DNA from: Tannerella sp.
Lineage (GTDB): Bacteria > Bacteroidota > Bacteroidia > Bacteroidales > Tannerellaceae
DNA: 11,620 bases
Assembly (NCBI GenBank): GCA_031259505.1
Contig: JAIRLL010000138.1
Location: 1 to 11,620 of the forward strand
Direction: 5' to 3'
This document shows, piece after piece, positions 1 through 7,344 of this stretch. Below the pieces are notes generated by a model, which saw nothing but the letters and a program-made list of their open reading frames with translations, made no database searches and was not told the origin of the DNA. A program made the position numbers and the translations under genes. The stretch's first letter is position 1. Every line of letters starts with the position of its first letter.

Positions 1-235
1 TGCGTACAAGATTTTTCTTTGCCGCATCTATGCCTTTTGAAATGGCGCTCGTGACTTCGCTGGCTTTTCCCAGTCCCCAGCCTACGATGCCGGCTTCGTC
101 GCCGACGACAACTATGGCCGCAAAACTGAATGTGCGTCCACCTTTGGTCACTTTCGTTACACGGTTGATTGCTACCAACCTGTCTTTCAACTCTAAATCG
201 TTGGTCGTATTTACTCTGTTGCTAATTCTCGCCAT
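1..235 (-). CDS. rpsE: 30S ribosomal protein uS5 (N-terminal part, cut by window edge)
   Basis: Reading the minus strand from an ATG at 235 gives 78 open codons that run off the window at base 1, so only the N-terminal half is present. The translation begins [19 protein letters not shown] and continues with the uS5 signature around residues 24-55: [14 protein letters not shown], then [19 protein letters not shown]. This is the double-stranded-RNA-binding-like N domain; the TKVTKGG loop matches the loop where spectinomycin-resistance changes occur in E. coli uS5. In the ribosome uS5 lies near the decoding site and mRNA entry and affects accuracy. The start lies 5 bp after the rplR stop, with no SD (upstream TTTTAATCAAG). 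In the usual spc order rpmD and rplO would follow outside the window. The gene is missed by simple complete-ORF calling because its stop is not in the window. Confidence 0.96.
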   Translation of the reverse strand, partial: MARISNRVNTTNDLELKDRLVAINRVTKVTKGGRTFSFAAIVVVGDEAGIVGWGLGKASEVTSAISKGIDAAKKNLVR

Positions 236-240
236 CTTGA

Positions 241-585
241 TTAAAATTTAAGCCCGTTACTGCGCGCCGCATCGGCCAGTTCTTTCACTCTTCCATGATA
301 CAAGTAACCGTTGCGGTCGAACACTACGGTCTGGATTCCTGCCTCGCGGGCGTTTTGTGCGATTATTTCGCCTACCTTGGCTGCAATTTCCTTTTTTGTT
401 GCCTTTAAGGACACCTTCAACGATGAAGCCGCTGCGAGCGTTCTGCCTGTCGTATCATCTATTACTTGTGCATATATCTGTTTGTTGCTTCTGAAGACCG
501 TCAAACGCGGGCGTTCGGAAGTGCCTGATATTTTATTGCGTATGCTTCTCTTTATTCTGATTCTTCGTGTTTCTTTCGTTGTCAT
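241..585 (-). CDS. rplR: 50S ribosomal protein uL18
   Basis: The product is 114 residues (E. coli 117). It opens with a basic tail ([19 protein letters not shown]) followed by [25 protein letters not shown], the typical uL18 core start, and ends with [22 protein letters not shown] followed by SNGLKF. uL18 binds 5S rRNA together with uL5 and helps dock it in the central protuberance; the Arg/Lys-rich N-terminus is the part expected to contact RNA. It starts 12 bp after rplF and ends 5 bp before rpsE, the standard spc order. There is no SD upstream (CACTACGATT before ATG), as for most genes here. Nothing is unusual in the protein. Confidence 0.97.
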   Translation of the reverse strand: MTTKETRRIRIKRSIRNKISGTSERPRLTVFRSNKQIYAQVIDDTTGRTLAAASSLKVSLKATKKEIAAKVGEIIAQNAREAGIQTVVFDRNGYLYHGRVKELADAARSNGLKF

Positions 586-597
586 AATCGTAGTGTA

Positions 598-1155
598 TTA
601 TTTAGCTGCCGATTTACCTGATTTTCTTCTCACATTTTCGCCTGCAAACCGGACACCTTTGCCTTTGTAGGGTTCGGGCTTACGGAAAGAGCGGATTTTT
701 GCACATACCTGTCCGAGCAATTGTTTGTCTGCCGATTCGAGTATGATCATCGGGTTTTTGTTACGTTCGGTTTTTGTTTCCAGTTTGATTTCTTTCGGAA
801 GCTGAACGTAGATATTGTGAGTATATCCAAGCGAGAGTTCCAGTACCTGATCCGTATTGGAAGCGCGGTAACCCACGCCGACCAGTTCGAGCACTTTCCT
901 GTATCCGTCGGATACGCCTGTCACCATGTTATTGAGCAATGCGCGGTACAAACCGTGCATTGAGCGCGATTCGCGTTCGTCGTCTTCTCTCGACAGGGTC
1001 AATTGTCCTTCTTCAAGGGAAATCCGGATTTTGGGATTGACTGTCTGTGCGAGTTCGCCCTTAGGACCTTTGACGGTTACCCTGTTCTCTTTTTCATCTA
1101 TATGAATTGTTACGCCCGACGGAATCTTGATGGGTAATTTTCCTATTCTTGACAT
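598..1155 (-). CDS. rplF: 50S ribosomal protein uL6
   Basis: Starting at the ATG at 1155 the product is 185 residues (E. coli 177) and begins MSRIGKLPIKIPSGV, the standard uL6 N-terminus. The frame stays open to a GTG at 1197, which would add 14 residues overlapping rpsH. I reject that start because the extension is not uL6-like and a near-perfect SD sits just before the inner ATG. The C-terminal signature KPEPYKGKGVRFAGENVRRK is near residues 160-180. uL6 has two similar domains and lies near the factor-binding site at the base of the bL12 stalk. It follows rpsH by 16 bp and precedes rplR by 12 bp. Its SD is exceptional in this operon (see the separate feature). Confidence 0.96.
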   Translation of the reverse strand: MSRIGKLPIKIPSGVTIHIDEKENRVTVKGPKGELAQTVNPKIRISLEEGQLTLSREDDERESRSMHGLYRALLNNMVTGVSDGYRKVLELVGVGYRASNTDQVLELSLGYTHNIYVQLPKEIKLETKTERNKNPMIILESADKQLLGQVCAKIRSFRKPEPYKGKGVRFAGENVRRKSGKSAAK

Positions 1156-1162
1156 TGTATCG

Positions 1163-1170
1163 CCTCCTTT
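1163..1170 (-). promoter_or_regulatory. Strong Shine-Dalgarno of rplF
   Basis: The minus strand reads AAAGGAGG-CGATACA-ATG, which is eight bases complementary to the usual 16S 3' end (CCTCCTTT) with a 7-nt spacer to the rplF ATG at 1155. After one mismatch, GAT extends the match. It decides the rplF start. Nearly every other gene in the window lacks such a motif, so this one stands out. Confidence 0.9.
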
Positions 1171-1171
1171 T

Positions 1172-1567
1172 TTAATAAATGTAACATAATACTTCACCGC
1201 CGATTTTCAATTGAGCGGCTTCCTTGTCAGTCATCACTCCTTTGGAAGTGGAGAGGATTGCAATTCCGAGACCATTCAAGACGCGCGGCATATCTTTGTA
1301 ACCGACATATCGCCGCAGACCCGGGGTGGATATGCGTTTAAGTGTATTGATGGCATTCACCTTGTTGATCGGATCATATTTGAGGGCGATTTTGATTGTG
1401 CCCTGCGGCCCTTCGTCTACAAACTTAAAGTTAAGTATGTAGCCTTTTTCAAAAAGGATTTTTGTTATTTCCTTTTTCAAATTCGATGCAGGCACTTCGA
1501 CCACGCGGTGACGTGCCTTGATTGCATTCCGCAATCGTGTCAGATAATCTGCTATTGGATCAGTCAT
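1172..1567 (-). CDS. rpsH: 30S ribosomal protein uS8
   Basis: The product is 131 residues (E. coli 130) and starts [18 protein letters not shown], the classical uS8 N-terminus. The C-terminal signature [20 protein letters not shown] begins at residue 106, and the protein ends VLCYIY. uS8 is a primary 16S rRNA binder of the central domain (helix 21), needed early in 30S assembly. In E. coli uS8 also represses the spc operon by binding its mRNA near the rplE start; whether that happens here cannot be read from the sequence. The gene is preceded by an unusually long 58-bp gap for this block, which holds a hairpin at 1582-1605. No SD is visible (AATTGAAATAAT before ATG). Confidence 0.98.
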   Translation of the reverse strand: MTDPIADYLTRLRNAIKARHRVVEVPASNLKKEITKILFEKGYILNFKFVDEGPQGTIKIALKYDPINKVNAINTLKRISTPGLRRYVGYKDMPRVLNGLGIAILSTSKGVMTDKEAAQLKIGGEVLCYIY

Positions 1568-1581
1568 ATTATTTCAATTAA

Positions 1582-1605
1582 ATTGATCCCGTCATCCGGG
1601 ACAAT
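1582..1605 (-). other. Hairpin in the rpsN-rpsH gap
   Basis: On the minus strand the arms ATTG-TCCCG and CGGGA-T-CAAT pair around the loop GATGA, giving 9 base pairs with one bulged T. It lies 14 nt upstream of the rpsH ATG, in the 58-bp gap that is the longest in the spc block. No U-run follows, so it is not an intrinsic terminator. It may be an mRNA processing or protein-binding site, or a chance structure. Confidence 0.5.
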
Positions 1606-1625
1606 ATTTAACAATTTATTCATTT

Positions 1626-1895
1626 CTACCAACTTGCTTTTTTAATACCCGGTATCAACCCGTGCGAAGCCATTTCGCGGAACTGTATGCGCGAGATGCC
1701 GAATTGCCGCATGTATCCTTTCGGGCGTCCAGTCAACTTGCAGCGGTTGTGCAGGCGGACGGGCGATGCGTTTTTCGGGATGTCCTGCAACGCGTCGTAG
1801 TTTCCTTCAGCTTTCAGTTTTGCTCTTTTGGCTGCGTACTTTTTTACAAGTTTAGCCCGTTTCACTTCGCGAGCTTTCATAGATTCTTTCGCCAT
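1626..1895 (-). CDS. rpsN: 30S ribosomal protein uS14 (zinc-free long form)
   Basis: The product is 89 residues, beginning [20 protein letters not shown]. It is the long type of uS14 without zinc-finger cysteines: there is one Cys, in [18 protein letters not shown] (residues about 49-66), where zinc-type uS14 proteins carry CxxC pairs. The ending [22 protein letters not shown] is diagnostic for the family. uS14 binds the 16S 3' domain in the 30S head, next to uS3 and uS10. The start is 5 bp after the rplE stop; no SD is present. A zinc-independent form means this gene needs no zinc-sparing paralogue, though one could exist elsewhere. Confidence 0.97.
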   Translation of the reverse strand: MAKESMKAREVKRAKLVKKYAAKRAKLKAEGNYDALQDIPKNASPVRLHNRCKLTGRPKGYMRQFGISRIQFREMASHGLIPGIKKASW

Positions 1896-1900
1896 ACTAT

Positions 1901-2458
1901 TTAATTCTTTTTTATATTCTTAAATGGCAAACCAAACTCGCGAAGGAGTGCATAACCTTCTTCGTCGGTTTGCGCAGAGGTCACAAAGGTAATATTCATT
2001 CCCAATATTTTTGTAACATTATCAATATTTATTTCGGGAAAGATGATTTGCTCCTGTATGCCCAGGGTATAGTTTCCCCGTCCGTCCAGCTTACTTTCAA
2101 TGCCTTTGAAGTCGCGGATACGCGGTAGCGCCACGCGGACGAGTCTTTCCAGAAATTCGTACATGCGTTCGTGGCGCAGGGTGACCGTCACGCCGATAGG
2201 CATTTTCTTGCGCAGTTTGAAATTCGAAATGTCTTTTTTCGAATAGGTTGCTACGGCTTTCTGTCCGGTTATGCTGCTCAATTCGTCGATAGCTACATCG
2301 ATGATTTTCTTGTCGGCGGTAGCTATGCCAAGACCTTGATTGATTACAATTTTCTGCAGGACGGGGACTTGCATCACGGATTTGTAGCTGAATTCTTTTT
2401 TCAGCGCCGGGACAATCCGTTCCCGATAGTCTTTTTTAAGGGTTATCTTGCTGCTCAT
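1901..2458 (-). CDS. rplE: 50S ribosomal protein uL5
   Basis: The product is 185 residues (E. coli 179). Family landmarks are [14 protein letters not shown] (about residues 31-44), [20 protein letters not shown] in the middle, and [22 protein letters not shown] with its ring of conserved Gly residues. uL5 binds 5S rRNA, contacts P-site tRNA and forms an intersubunit bridge to uS13. Its ATG overlaps the rplX stop by one base (TAATG at 2460-2456), which suggests coupled translation. There is no SD. A TACCTTTG sequence inside the gene (1984-1991) resembles a -7 box but has no -33 partner, so I do not call a promoter. Confidence 0.98.
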   Translation of the reverse strand: MSSKITLKKDYRERIVPALKKEFSYKSVMQVPVLQKIVINQGLGIATADKKIIDVAIDELSSITGQKAVATYSKKDISNFKLRKKMPIGVTVTLRHERMYEFLERLVRVALPRIRDFKGIESKLDGRGNYTLGIQEQIIFPEINIDNVTKILGMNITFVTSAQTDEEGYALLREFGLPFKNIKKN

Positions 2459-2772
2459 TATTTAATTACCTCCCCTGATTTTTTAGAATAACGCACTAAT
2501 AAGCCTTTGACTTCTTTCCGTCCGATACGCGTGGGTTGCCCTGATTTGGGGTCTATCAGATTGAGGTTGGAAAGATGTATCGAAGCTTCTTTTTTTTCGA
2601 TTCCGCCCTGCGGCTTTTTTGCATTGGGCTTGGTATGTTTTGTTACCATGTTCACGCCTTCGACAATAGCCCGGCCTTGTTTCACGAGCACTTGCAGGAC
2701 GCGGCCTGTTTTACCTTTGTCCTCGCCAGTATTGACAAATACGATGTCGCCTTTTTTTATGTACTTACTCAT
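2458..2772 (-). CDS. rplX: 50S ribosomal protein uL24
   Basis: The product is 104 residues (E. coli 104). The N-terminal KOW motif is clear: [20 protein letters not shown] at residues 4-23, followed by [20 protein letters not shown] and the basic loop [15 protein letters not shown]. uL24 is one of the two assembly initiators of the 50S subunit, binding the 5' end of 23S rRNA near the exit tunnel. It starts 21 bp after rplN with no SD (TTATTTGCA before ATG) and its stop overlaps the rplE start in TAATG. Gene order and length are standard. Confidence 0.98.
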   Translation of the reverse strand: MSKYIKKGDIVFVNTGEDKGKTGRVLQVLVKQGRAIVEGVNMVTKHTKPNAKKPQGGIEKKEASIHLSNLNLIDPKSGQPTRIGRKEVKGLLVRYSKKSGEVIK

Positions 2773-2784
2773 TGCAAATAATAT

Positions 2785-2798
2785 TTTAACATGTTAAA
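2785..2798. repeat. 14-bp perfect palindrome at the rplN/rplX junction
   Basis: TTTAACATGTTAAA is identical to its own reverse complement. It covers the rplN stop codon (2794-2796) and the first bases of the 21-bp gap to rplX. As RNA it could only form a short AU-rich stem with a tiny loop. As DNA it could be a dimer-binding site, but it is inside an operon and AT-rich, so chance is likely. Confidence 0.3.
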
Positions 2799-3159
2799 GC
2801 ACTTCAGGTGCGAGTGATACGATTTTCATATTCGTTGCGCGCAATTCTCTGGCTACGGGGCCAAAGATGCGGCTGCCTCTCAATTCGCCCGCCGGGTTCA
2901 ACAATACGCAGGCATTATCGTCGAAACGGATATAGGAACCGTCCTGGCGGCGTATTTCTTTTTTCGTCCGTACGATAATCGCTTTTGATACGGCGCCTTT
3001 CTTCACATCGCTCGCCGGGATTACGCTCTTCACAGCCACCACAATGATGTCACCTACGGTGGCATATCGCTTGCGCGTACCGCCCAATACACGGATACAC
3101 AGCGCTTCTTTCGCTCCGCTGTTGTCGGCTACTATTAACCTTGATTCTTGTTGTATCAT
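2794..3159 (-). CDS. rplN: 50S ribosomal protein uL14
   Basis: The product is 121 residues (E. coli 123), beginning [20 protein letters not shown], then [20 protein letters not shown] and [20 protein letters not shown], and ending [20 protein letters not shown]. These are the canonical uL14 blocks. uL14 sits at the subunit interface, forms bridges to 16S helix 14 and, with bL19, contacts the 30S; the ribosome-silencing factor RsfS acts on it. Only one base separates the rpsQ TAG stop from this ATG (TAGAATG), so translation is probably coupled. No SD. Confidence 0.98.
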   Translation of the reverse strand: MIQQESRLIVADNSGAKEALCIRVLGGTRKRYATVGDIIVVAVKSVIPASDVKKGAVSKAIIVRTKKEIRRQDGSYIRFDDNACVLLNPAGELRGSRIFGPVARELRATNMKIVSLAPEVL

Positions 3160-3160
3160 T

Positions 3161-3418
3161 CTATTTAGCCCTTTCTATAATTTGAACCAGCCGCCATCTT
3201 TTTGTTTTGCTCAAAGGGCGGGTTTCCATGATTCTTACCGTGTCACCAATGTTACATTCATTTTTTTCATCGTGGGCATGATATTTCTTTGTCTTATTGA
3301 CAAACTTTCCGTAGATGGGATGTTTTTCCTTCCATTTTACGGCGACAGTAATACTTTTATTCATTTTATTGCTGAATACCACGCCTGTTCTTTCCTTTCT
3401 TAAATTTCTCGTTTCCAT
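3161..3418 (-). CDS. rpsQ: 30S ribosomal protein uS17
   Basis: From the ATG at 3418 the product is 85 residues, [20 protein letters not shown], with the family signature [20 protein letters not shown] at residues about 56-75 (GD.V.I.E.RPLSK.KRW). uS17 is an OB-fold primary binder of the 16S 5' domain. Start choice is ambiguous: an ATG at 3421 adds one Met, and a TTG at 3427 adds three residues and overlaps the rpmC stop. I chose 3418 because the homologous N-terminus usually begins [10 protein letters not shown]; no SD helps decide. The protein differs among the choices only by up to three N-terminal residues. Confidence 0.95.
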   Translation of the reverse strand: METRNLRKERTGVVFSNKMNKSITVAVKWKEKHPIYGKFVNKTKKYHAHDEKNECNIGDTVRIMETRPLSKTKRWRLVQIIERAK

Positions 3419-3423
3419 CATGC

Positions 3424-3627
3424 TCAATGTTTTCTGCTGATTTGTAATCGTTGACTCAACTCCATTTTCAATCGGGCTACCGTTCTACGCTGTTGCCTGA
3501 TTTGCATAGGATTATCCAGTGGCGAAATGCTGTGATTGATCTTTTTCATAGCCAACGACGACACTTCAGCCTCGATCCTTTCTTCCAGTTCTTTGGTGCT
3601 TAATTCTCTTACTTCTTTAATTTTCAT
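3424..3627 (-). CDS. rpmC: 50S ribosomal protein uL29
   Basis: The product is 67 residues (E. coli 63). It begins [20 protein letters not shown], the first helix of the two-helix uL29 coiled hairpin, and the second helix includes [20 protein letters not shown]. uL29 is at the polypeptide exit site beside uL23, where signal recognition particle and trigger factor dock. It begins 6 bp after rplP (AGAGG lies only 2 nt before the ATG, too close to act as a normal SD). The order rplP-rpmC-rpsQ is the conserved S10 end. Confidence 0.96.
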   Translation of the reverse strand: MKIKEVRELSTKELEERIEAEVSSLAMKKINHSISPLDNPMQIRQQRRTVARLKMELSQRLQISRKH

Positions 3628-3633
3628 AACCTC

Positions 3634-4068
3634 TTACAAATTTTGATTCTGCATGTCGTAATCGCGCCGTACAACGAATTTGGTTGTAACGGGAAGTTTC
3701 TGTGCTGCCAGACGCAACGCCTCCTTTGCGACATCGAATGGTACTCCTTCTATTTCAAAAATAAGACGTCCCGGGGATACAGGCGCTACGAATCCTTCCG
3801 GATTTCCTTTGCCTTTACCCATACGTACGTCAGCCGGTTTACGTGTAATCGGTTTGTCGGGAAAAATTCGCACCCAAACCTGACCCTGTCGTTGCATGTG
3901 ACGTGTCACGGCAATACGCGCAGCCTCTATTTGACGGCCTGTAATCCATTTATACTGTAAAGACTTAATGCCGAACGAACCGAAAGCCAACTGGTTTCCA
4001 CGTTGAGCAAAGCCTTTCAGGCGGCCTTTCTGTTGTCTTCTAAATTTTGTTTTCTTAGGTTGTAACAT
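3634..4068 (-). CDS. rplP: 50S ribosomal protein uL16
   Basis: The product is 144 residues (E. coli 136). It begins [20 protein letters not shown] and carries [19 protein letters not shown] (residues 40-58) and [20 protein letters not shown] (82-101). R82 corresponds to E. coli R81, the arginine hydroxylated by RoxA in some proteobacteria. uL16 packs against A-site tRNA near the peptidyl transferase centre and 5S rRNA and is a late 50S assembly protein. The gene starts 23 bp after rpsC, without an SD. Confidence 0.98.
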   Translation of the reverse strand: MLQPKKTKFRRQQKGRLKGFAQRGNQLAFGSFGIKSLQYKWITGRQIEAARIAVTRHMQRQGQVWVRIFPDKPITRKPADVRMGKGKGNPEGFVAPVSPGRLIFEIEGVPFDVAKEALRLAAQKLPVTTKFVVRRDYDMQNQNL

Positions 4069-4091
4069 GACTGTTTGCCTGTTTTATTGGT

Positions 4092-4841
4092 TTAACGATT
4101 CGATTTTTTTCTCTTAAATCCTTTTTCCCGTCTGCCGTCCGGCATGTTTTCGCCGGCGCCACTTCCTCGACGACCGAAGTCTTTCGAGCTTGAGAATGAG
4201 GGAACAAGATCTTTCTTGCCATATACTTCGCCCCGACATATCCACACTTTGATTCCGAGCAGTCCGACTTTGGTCAGCGCTTCCGCCAGCGCATAGTCAA
4301 TGTCGGCGCGGAATGTATGCAACGGCGTACGTCCTTCCTTGTACATTTCCGAACGCGCCATTTCAGCGCCGTTCAGACGGCCGGATACCTGTATTTTGAT
4401 ACCTTCCGCTCCCATGCGCATGGTCGATGCGATAGCCATTTTCACGGCGCGACGGTATGCGATTTTGCCTTCCAACTGACGGGCAATATTGGTTGCCACA
4501 ATCACGGCGTCCAATTCCGGCCGCTTGATTTCGAAGATATTGATCTGCACCTCCTTGTCGGTTATTTTCTTCAATTCTTCCTTCAGTTTGTCCACTTCCG
4601 CACCGGCTTTGCCGATGATGAAACCCGGACGCGAAGTGCATATTGTAATGGTTATCAGTTTCAGTGTGCGCTCAATTACTATGCGCGATACACTTGCCTT
4701 TGCCAGACGGGCATTCAGATATTTTCGGATTTTGCAATCTTCCAGCAACGTGTCGCCATAATTATTGCCGCCATACCAGTTGGAATCCCAGCCTCTGATG
4801 ATTCCCAAACGATTACTAATTGGATTAACTTTTTGTCCCAT
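4092..4841 (-). CDS. rpsC: 30S ribosomal protein uS3
   Basis: The product is 249 residues (E. coli 233). It begins [20 protein letters not shown]; a KH domain follows with the GxxG loop at G77-K78-A79-G80 ([10 protein letters not shown]). R130, R131 and K134 in [10 protein letters not shown] match the arginines and lysine of E. coli uS3 linked to mRNA helicase activity at the entry tunnel. The C-terminal domain ends with a basic Gly/Ser/Arg-rich tail (about 210-249) somewhat longer than in E. coli. It starts 5 bp after rplV, with no SD (AGTTAATACAG before ATG). Confidence 0.98.
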   Translation of the reverse strand: MGQKVNPISNRLGIIRGWDSNWYGGNNYGDTLLEDCKIRKYLNARLAKASVSRIVIERTLKLITITICTSRPGFIIGKAGAEVDKLKEELKKITDKEVQINIFEIKRPELDAVIVATNIARQLEGKIAYRRAVKMAIASTMRMGAEGIKIQVSGRLNGAEMARSEMYKEGRTPLHTFRADIDYALAEALTKVGLLGIKVWICRGEVYGKKDLVPSFSSSKDFGRRGSGAGENMPDGRREKGFKRKKSNR

Positions 4842-4846
4842 CTGTA

Positions 4847-5269
4847 TTAACTCTGACTTTCAACTACAACGTTATTACTCTTCAGTGTATCGACAAACAA
4901 GGTGACATGATTCGAGCGTTTACGAATCCTGTAGCCTCGTCCTTGAGGTGCGGGACGCATGCGCTTCAAAGTCGTGGCGCAGTCTACGCACGCCTGCGAG
5001 ACGAACAATTCTCCGCTTTCCGCTTTGCGTTCATTCTTTTGCTCCCAATTGGAGATGGCCGAACGAAGCAACTTTCCCACTCGCGCAGCAGCTTCCTTGT
5101 TCGAAAATTTCAAAACGCCCAAAGCCCTGAAGACTTCCATTCCGCGAATCATATCTACCACCAGACGCATCTTGCGCGGCGAAGTAGGTACGTTCCGCAG
5201 TTTTGCAAAATAGACGGATTTTCGGGCCTCTTTCATTTCATCTGACGATATTTTCTTTCTTTTACCCAT
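4847..5269 (-). CDS. rplV: 50S ribosomal protein uL22 (N- and C-terminally extended)
   Basis: The product is 140 residues, versus 110 in E. coli. The core runs from residue about 19 with the signature [20 protein letters not shown] (27-46), and the tunnel-lining beta-hairpin is [20 protein letters not shown] (101-120). Residues 1-18 ([18 protein letters not shown]) and 129-140 are additions to the E. coli length. Extended uL22 is familiar in Bacteroidota as I recall, so I treat it as a lineage feature and not a fusion. uL22 lines the narrowest part of the nascent-peptide tunnel; hairpin changes there confer macrolide resistance in other bacteria. No SD; the gap after rpsS is 19 bp. Confidence 0.97.
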   Translation of the reverse strand: MGKRKKISSDEMKEARKSVYFAKLRNVPTSPRKMRLVVDMIRGMEVFRALGVLKFSNKEAAARVGKLLRSAISNWEQKNERKAESGELFVSQACVDCATTLKRMRPAPQGRGYRIRKRSNHVTLFVDTLKSNNVVVESQS

Positions 5270-5288
5270 ATTTATGCTTTTTTATTTC

Positions 5289-5555
5289 TTATTTTCTGTT
5301 TCCTGCATGTCCCCGGAATATGCGCGTGGGAGAAAATTCGCCCAGCTTGTGACCTACCATATTCTCGGTAATAAACACCGGTATGAATTTATTCCCGTTG
5401 TGAACAGCAATCGTATGTCCTACGAAATCGGGAGAAATCATGGATGCCCTTGCCCAGGTCTTGATGACACTTTTCTTTCCGGCATCATTCATTGCCAAAA
5501 TCTTCTTCTCCAGTTTCACATTGATATACGGACCTTTTTTTAACGAACGACTCAT
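5289..5555 (-). CDS. rpsS: 30S ribosomal protein uS19
   Basis: The product is 88 residues (E. coli 92), starting [20 protein letters not shown]. The family signature is intact: HNG at 52-54 and [20 protein letters not shown] at 66-85. uS19 forms a pair with uS13 in the 30S head and contacts A- and P-site tRNAs and the bridge to uL5. It begins 16 bp after rplB in an AT-rich gap with no SD (AATTAAAACATT before ATG). Confidence 0.98.
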   Translation of the reverse strand: MSRSLKKGPYINVKLEKKILAMNDAGKKSVIKTWARASMISPDFVGHTIAVHNGNKFIPVFITENMVGHKLGEFSPTRIFRGHAGNRK

Positions 5556-5571
5556 AATGTTTTAATTAAGA

Positions 5572-6396
5572 TTATTTTTTCCTTCTTTCAATTATGTACC
5601 TGGAAGAATGCTTCTTCGGCGCTCTCGTTTTTAATCCCTTAGCATACAAGCCCTTGCGTGAGCGGGGATGTCCTCCCGATGCACGTCCTTCGCCGCCACC
5701 CATCGGGTGATCGACCGGATTCATCACTACGCCGCGATTGCGGGGACGTCGTCCCAGCCATCTCGAACGTCCGGCTTTGCCTGATTTTTCGAGCGCATGG
5801 TCGGAATTGCCCACGCTGCCAATCGTAGCTTTGCATGTGGACAGGATTTTGCGAATCTCGCCCGACGGCATCTTGATTACCGCATAATTGCCTTCCCTCG
5901 AAGTCAACTGTGCGAATGCGCCGGCTGAACGAACCAGTTTGGCGCCCTGTCCGGGACGCAATTCGATGTTGTGAATAATCGTTCCTACGGGGATATTCTG
6001 CATCGGCAGGCTGTTGCCTATTTCAGGGGCGGCATCTTTGCCCGACATCACTGTCTGGCCGACTGCCAGTCCGTTCGGTGCGACGATATAGCTTTTTGCA
6101 CCGTCGGCATAATACAGCAATGCGATACGCGACGTACGGTTCGGGTCATACTCGATGGTCTTGACTGTTGCCGGAACGCCATCTTTATTTCGCTTGAAAT
6201 CAATGAGTCTATACTTTTGCTTATGACCGCCGCCAATGTAGCGTACAGTCATTTTTCCGGTGTTGTTGCGTCCTCCGGTACTTTTTTTACCGACTACCAG
6301 CGATTTCTCCGGCGTACTTGCCGTGATTTGGTCAAATGCGCCAATAACTTTGTGTCTCAGCCCCGGTGTTGTGGGCTTTAATTTACGTATTCCCAT
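5572..6396 (-). CDS. rplB: 50S ribosomal protein uL2
   Basis: From the ATG at 6396 the product is 274 residues, close to the family norm (E. coli 273), beginning [24 protein letters not shown] at 6411 would add five residues (IKKKM-like) and overlap the rplW stop; I prefer ATG because it gives the family's N-terminus and length. The C-terminal catalytic-region signature [14 protein letters not shown] is at 225-238, with D229-H230 matching E. coli D228-H229, the histidine implicated in peptidyl transferase function. uL2 contacts 23S domain IV and bridge B7b. No SD, only AAAGAAAAAA before the start; 11 bp after rplW. Confidence 0.97.
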   Translation of the reverse strand: MGIRKLKPTTPGLRHKVIGAFDQITASTPEKSLVVGKKSTGGRNNTGKMTVRYIGGGHKQKYRLIDFKRNKDGVPATVKTIEYDPNRTSRIALLYYADGAKSYIVAPNGLAVGQTVMSGKDAAPEIGNSLPMQNIPVGTIIHNIELRPGQGAKLVRSAGAFAQLTSREGNYAVIKMPSGEIRKILSTCKATIGSVGNSDHALEKSGKAGRSRWLGRRPRNRGVVMNPVDHPMGGGEGRASGGHPRSRKGLYAKGLKTRAPKKHSSRYIIERRKK

Positions 6397-6407
6397 TTTT
6401 TTCTTTA

Positions 6408-6701
6408 TCAAATATTATTGAAGAAGTCTATGACTTCGCCTTCTTTCAATGTTACAATTGCTTTCTTGTAAGAGACTTGCCGTCCGCTGACAACGCCCGA
6501 TTTCGTATAGCGGCTCTTGCGCTTGCCCGAATAGCGCATTGTATTGACACCGACTACGCTTACGTTGTACATGGATTCAACGGCTTTTTTTATCTCCAGC
6601 TTGTTGGCAGAGGGAGAAACGCGAAAACCAAAACGATTCGGTTTTTTTTCCGTAATCATAGTCATTTTTTCCGTGACAATCGGTTTGACAATAATTCCCA
6701 T
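6408..6701 (-). CDS. rplW: 50S ribosomal protein uL23
   Basis: The chosen ATG at 6701 gives 97 residues (E. coli 100), starting [20 protein letters not shown], with KPIVTEK being the usual uL23 opening and [20 protein letters not shown] the conserved core at about 33-52. The frame continues to a TTG at 6737 inside rplD, adding 12 residues; I reject it because a good SD (AAGGAG, 9 nt) precedes the inner ATG. uL23 is the main chaperone/SRP docking protein at the tunnel exit. The ATG lies 13 bp after the rplD stop codon; the gene ends in TGA. Confidence 0.96.
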   Translation of the reverse strand: MGIIVKPIVTEKMTMITEKKPNRFGFRVSPSANKLEIKKAVESMYNVSVVGVNTMRYSGKRKSRYTKSGVVSGRQVSYKKAIVTLKEGEVIDFFNNI

Positions 6702-6710
6702 ATCCTGTTT

Positions 6711-6716
6711 CTCCTT
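6711..6716 (-). promoter_or_regulatory. Shine-Dalgarno of rplW
   Basis: The minus strand reads TAAGGAG-AAACAGGAT-ATG. AAGGAG is spaced 9 nt from the rplW ATG at 6701 and shares its first two A bases with the rplD stop codon TAA (6717-6715). This supports 6701 as the start and suggests that ribosomes ending rplD could re-initiate. Most genes in this window lack an SD. Confidence 0.8.
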
Positions 6717-7344
6717 ATGCTTTAAAATAGTTTTCAATCAATCCGACAGCGCTTTCCGTCAATACGAGGCTTGCGGCGTCGAGTACTTTATAGGTGTTCA
6801 GTTCCGCTGCCGTCACGACTTTTGCTTTTTGCAGGTTGCGTGCCGATTTATACACGAGATCGTTGTTTTCGGCCAGAACGAGCAACATTTTCCTGTTGTC
6901 GAGGTTCAAACTCTTGACAATGGATACGAAGTCTTTCGTTTTCGGCGTCTCGAAAGAGAAATCTTCCAATACGACGATGGCTTTGTCTTTTGCCTTGTAA
7001 GACAGCGCCGACTTGCGTGCAAGGACTTTTACTTTTTTGTTCAGTTTAAAACTGTAGTCCCGCGGTTTCGGGCCGAACGCACGGCCTCCACCCACCAGTA
7101 CCGGCGATTTGGTATCGCCGCGACGTGCGCCGCCTCCGCCTTTCTGACGAATCAGCTTGCGTGTACTTCCCGACACTTCGCTTCTTTCTTTCGCCTTATG
7201 CGTACCCTGACGTTTGTTTGCCATATATTGCTTCACGTCCAGATAGATAGCGTGGTCGTTCGGTTCAATGCCAAAGATCGCTTCATTCAGGGTTACTGTT
7301 CGTCCGGTATCTTCTCCTTTTATATTCAATACATTCACTTCCAT
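6715..7344 (-). CDS. rplD: 50S ribosomal protein uL4
   Basis: The product is 209 residues (E. coli 201), beginning [20 protein letters not shown]. The tunnel-lining loop is [20 protein letters not shown] at 62-81; K68 corresponds to E. coli K63, a macrolide-resistance position, and is wild type. Just before it is [20 protein letters not shown]. uL4 with uL22 forms the tunnel constriction. In E. coli uL4 represses its own operon through the S10 leader, but here rpsJ has only a 16-bp gap upstream, so that kind of leader is absent at that place. Its ATG overlaps the rplC stop (TAATG at 7346-7342), suggesting coupling. Confidence 0.98.
   Translation of the reverse strand: MEVNVLNIKGEDTGRTVTLNEAIFGIEPNDHAIYLDVKQYMANKRQGTHKAKERSEVSGSTRKLIRQKGGGGARRGDTKSPVLVGGGRAFGPKPRDYSFKLNKKVKVLARKSALSYKAKDKAIVVLEDFSFETPKTKDFVSIVKSLNLDNRKMLLVLAENNDLVYKSARNLQKAKVVTAAELNTYKVLDAASLVLTESAVGLIENYFKA

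Noticed and set aside
1156..1197. Upstream GTG start for rplF giving 14 more residues
   Set aside because: The extension overlaps rpsH, is not uL6-like, and the SD fits the inner ATG.
1420..1453. TTTG-N22-TAAGTTTG inside rpsH on the minus strand
   Set aside because: Spacing is at the edge of the allowed range and it is inside conserved coding sequence; chance is the simpler reading.
1582..1605. Intrinsic terminator before rpsH
   Set aside because: The stem is not followed by a U-run, and essential spc genes continue directly downstream.
1984..1991. TACCTTTG on the minus strand inside rplE, a match to the -7 box
   Set aside because: No TTG or TTTG 17-23 bases upstream, and the bases are explained by the codons for Ile-Thr-Phe-Val.
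6702..6737. Upstream TTG start for rplW giving 12 more residues
   Set aside because: It lies within rplD and the SD with 9-nt spacing supports the inner ATG.
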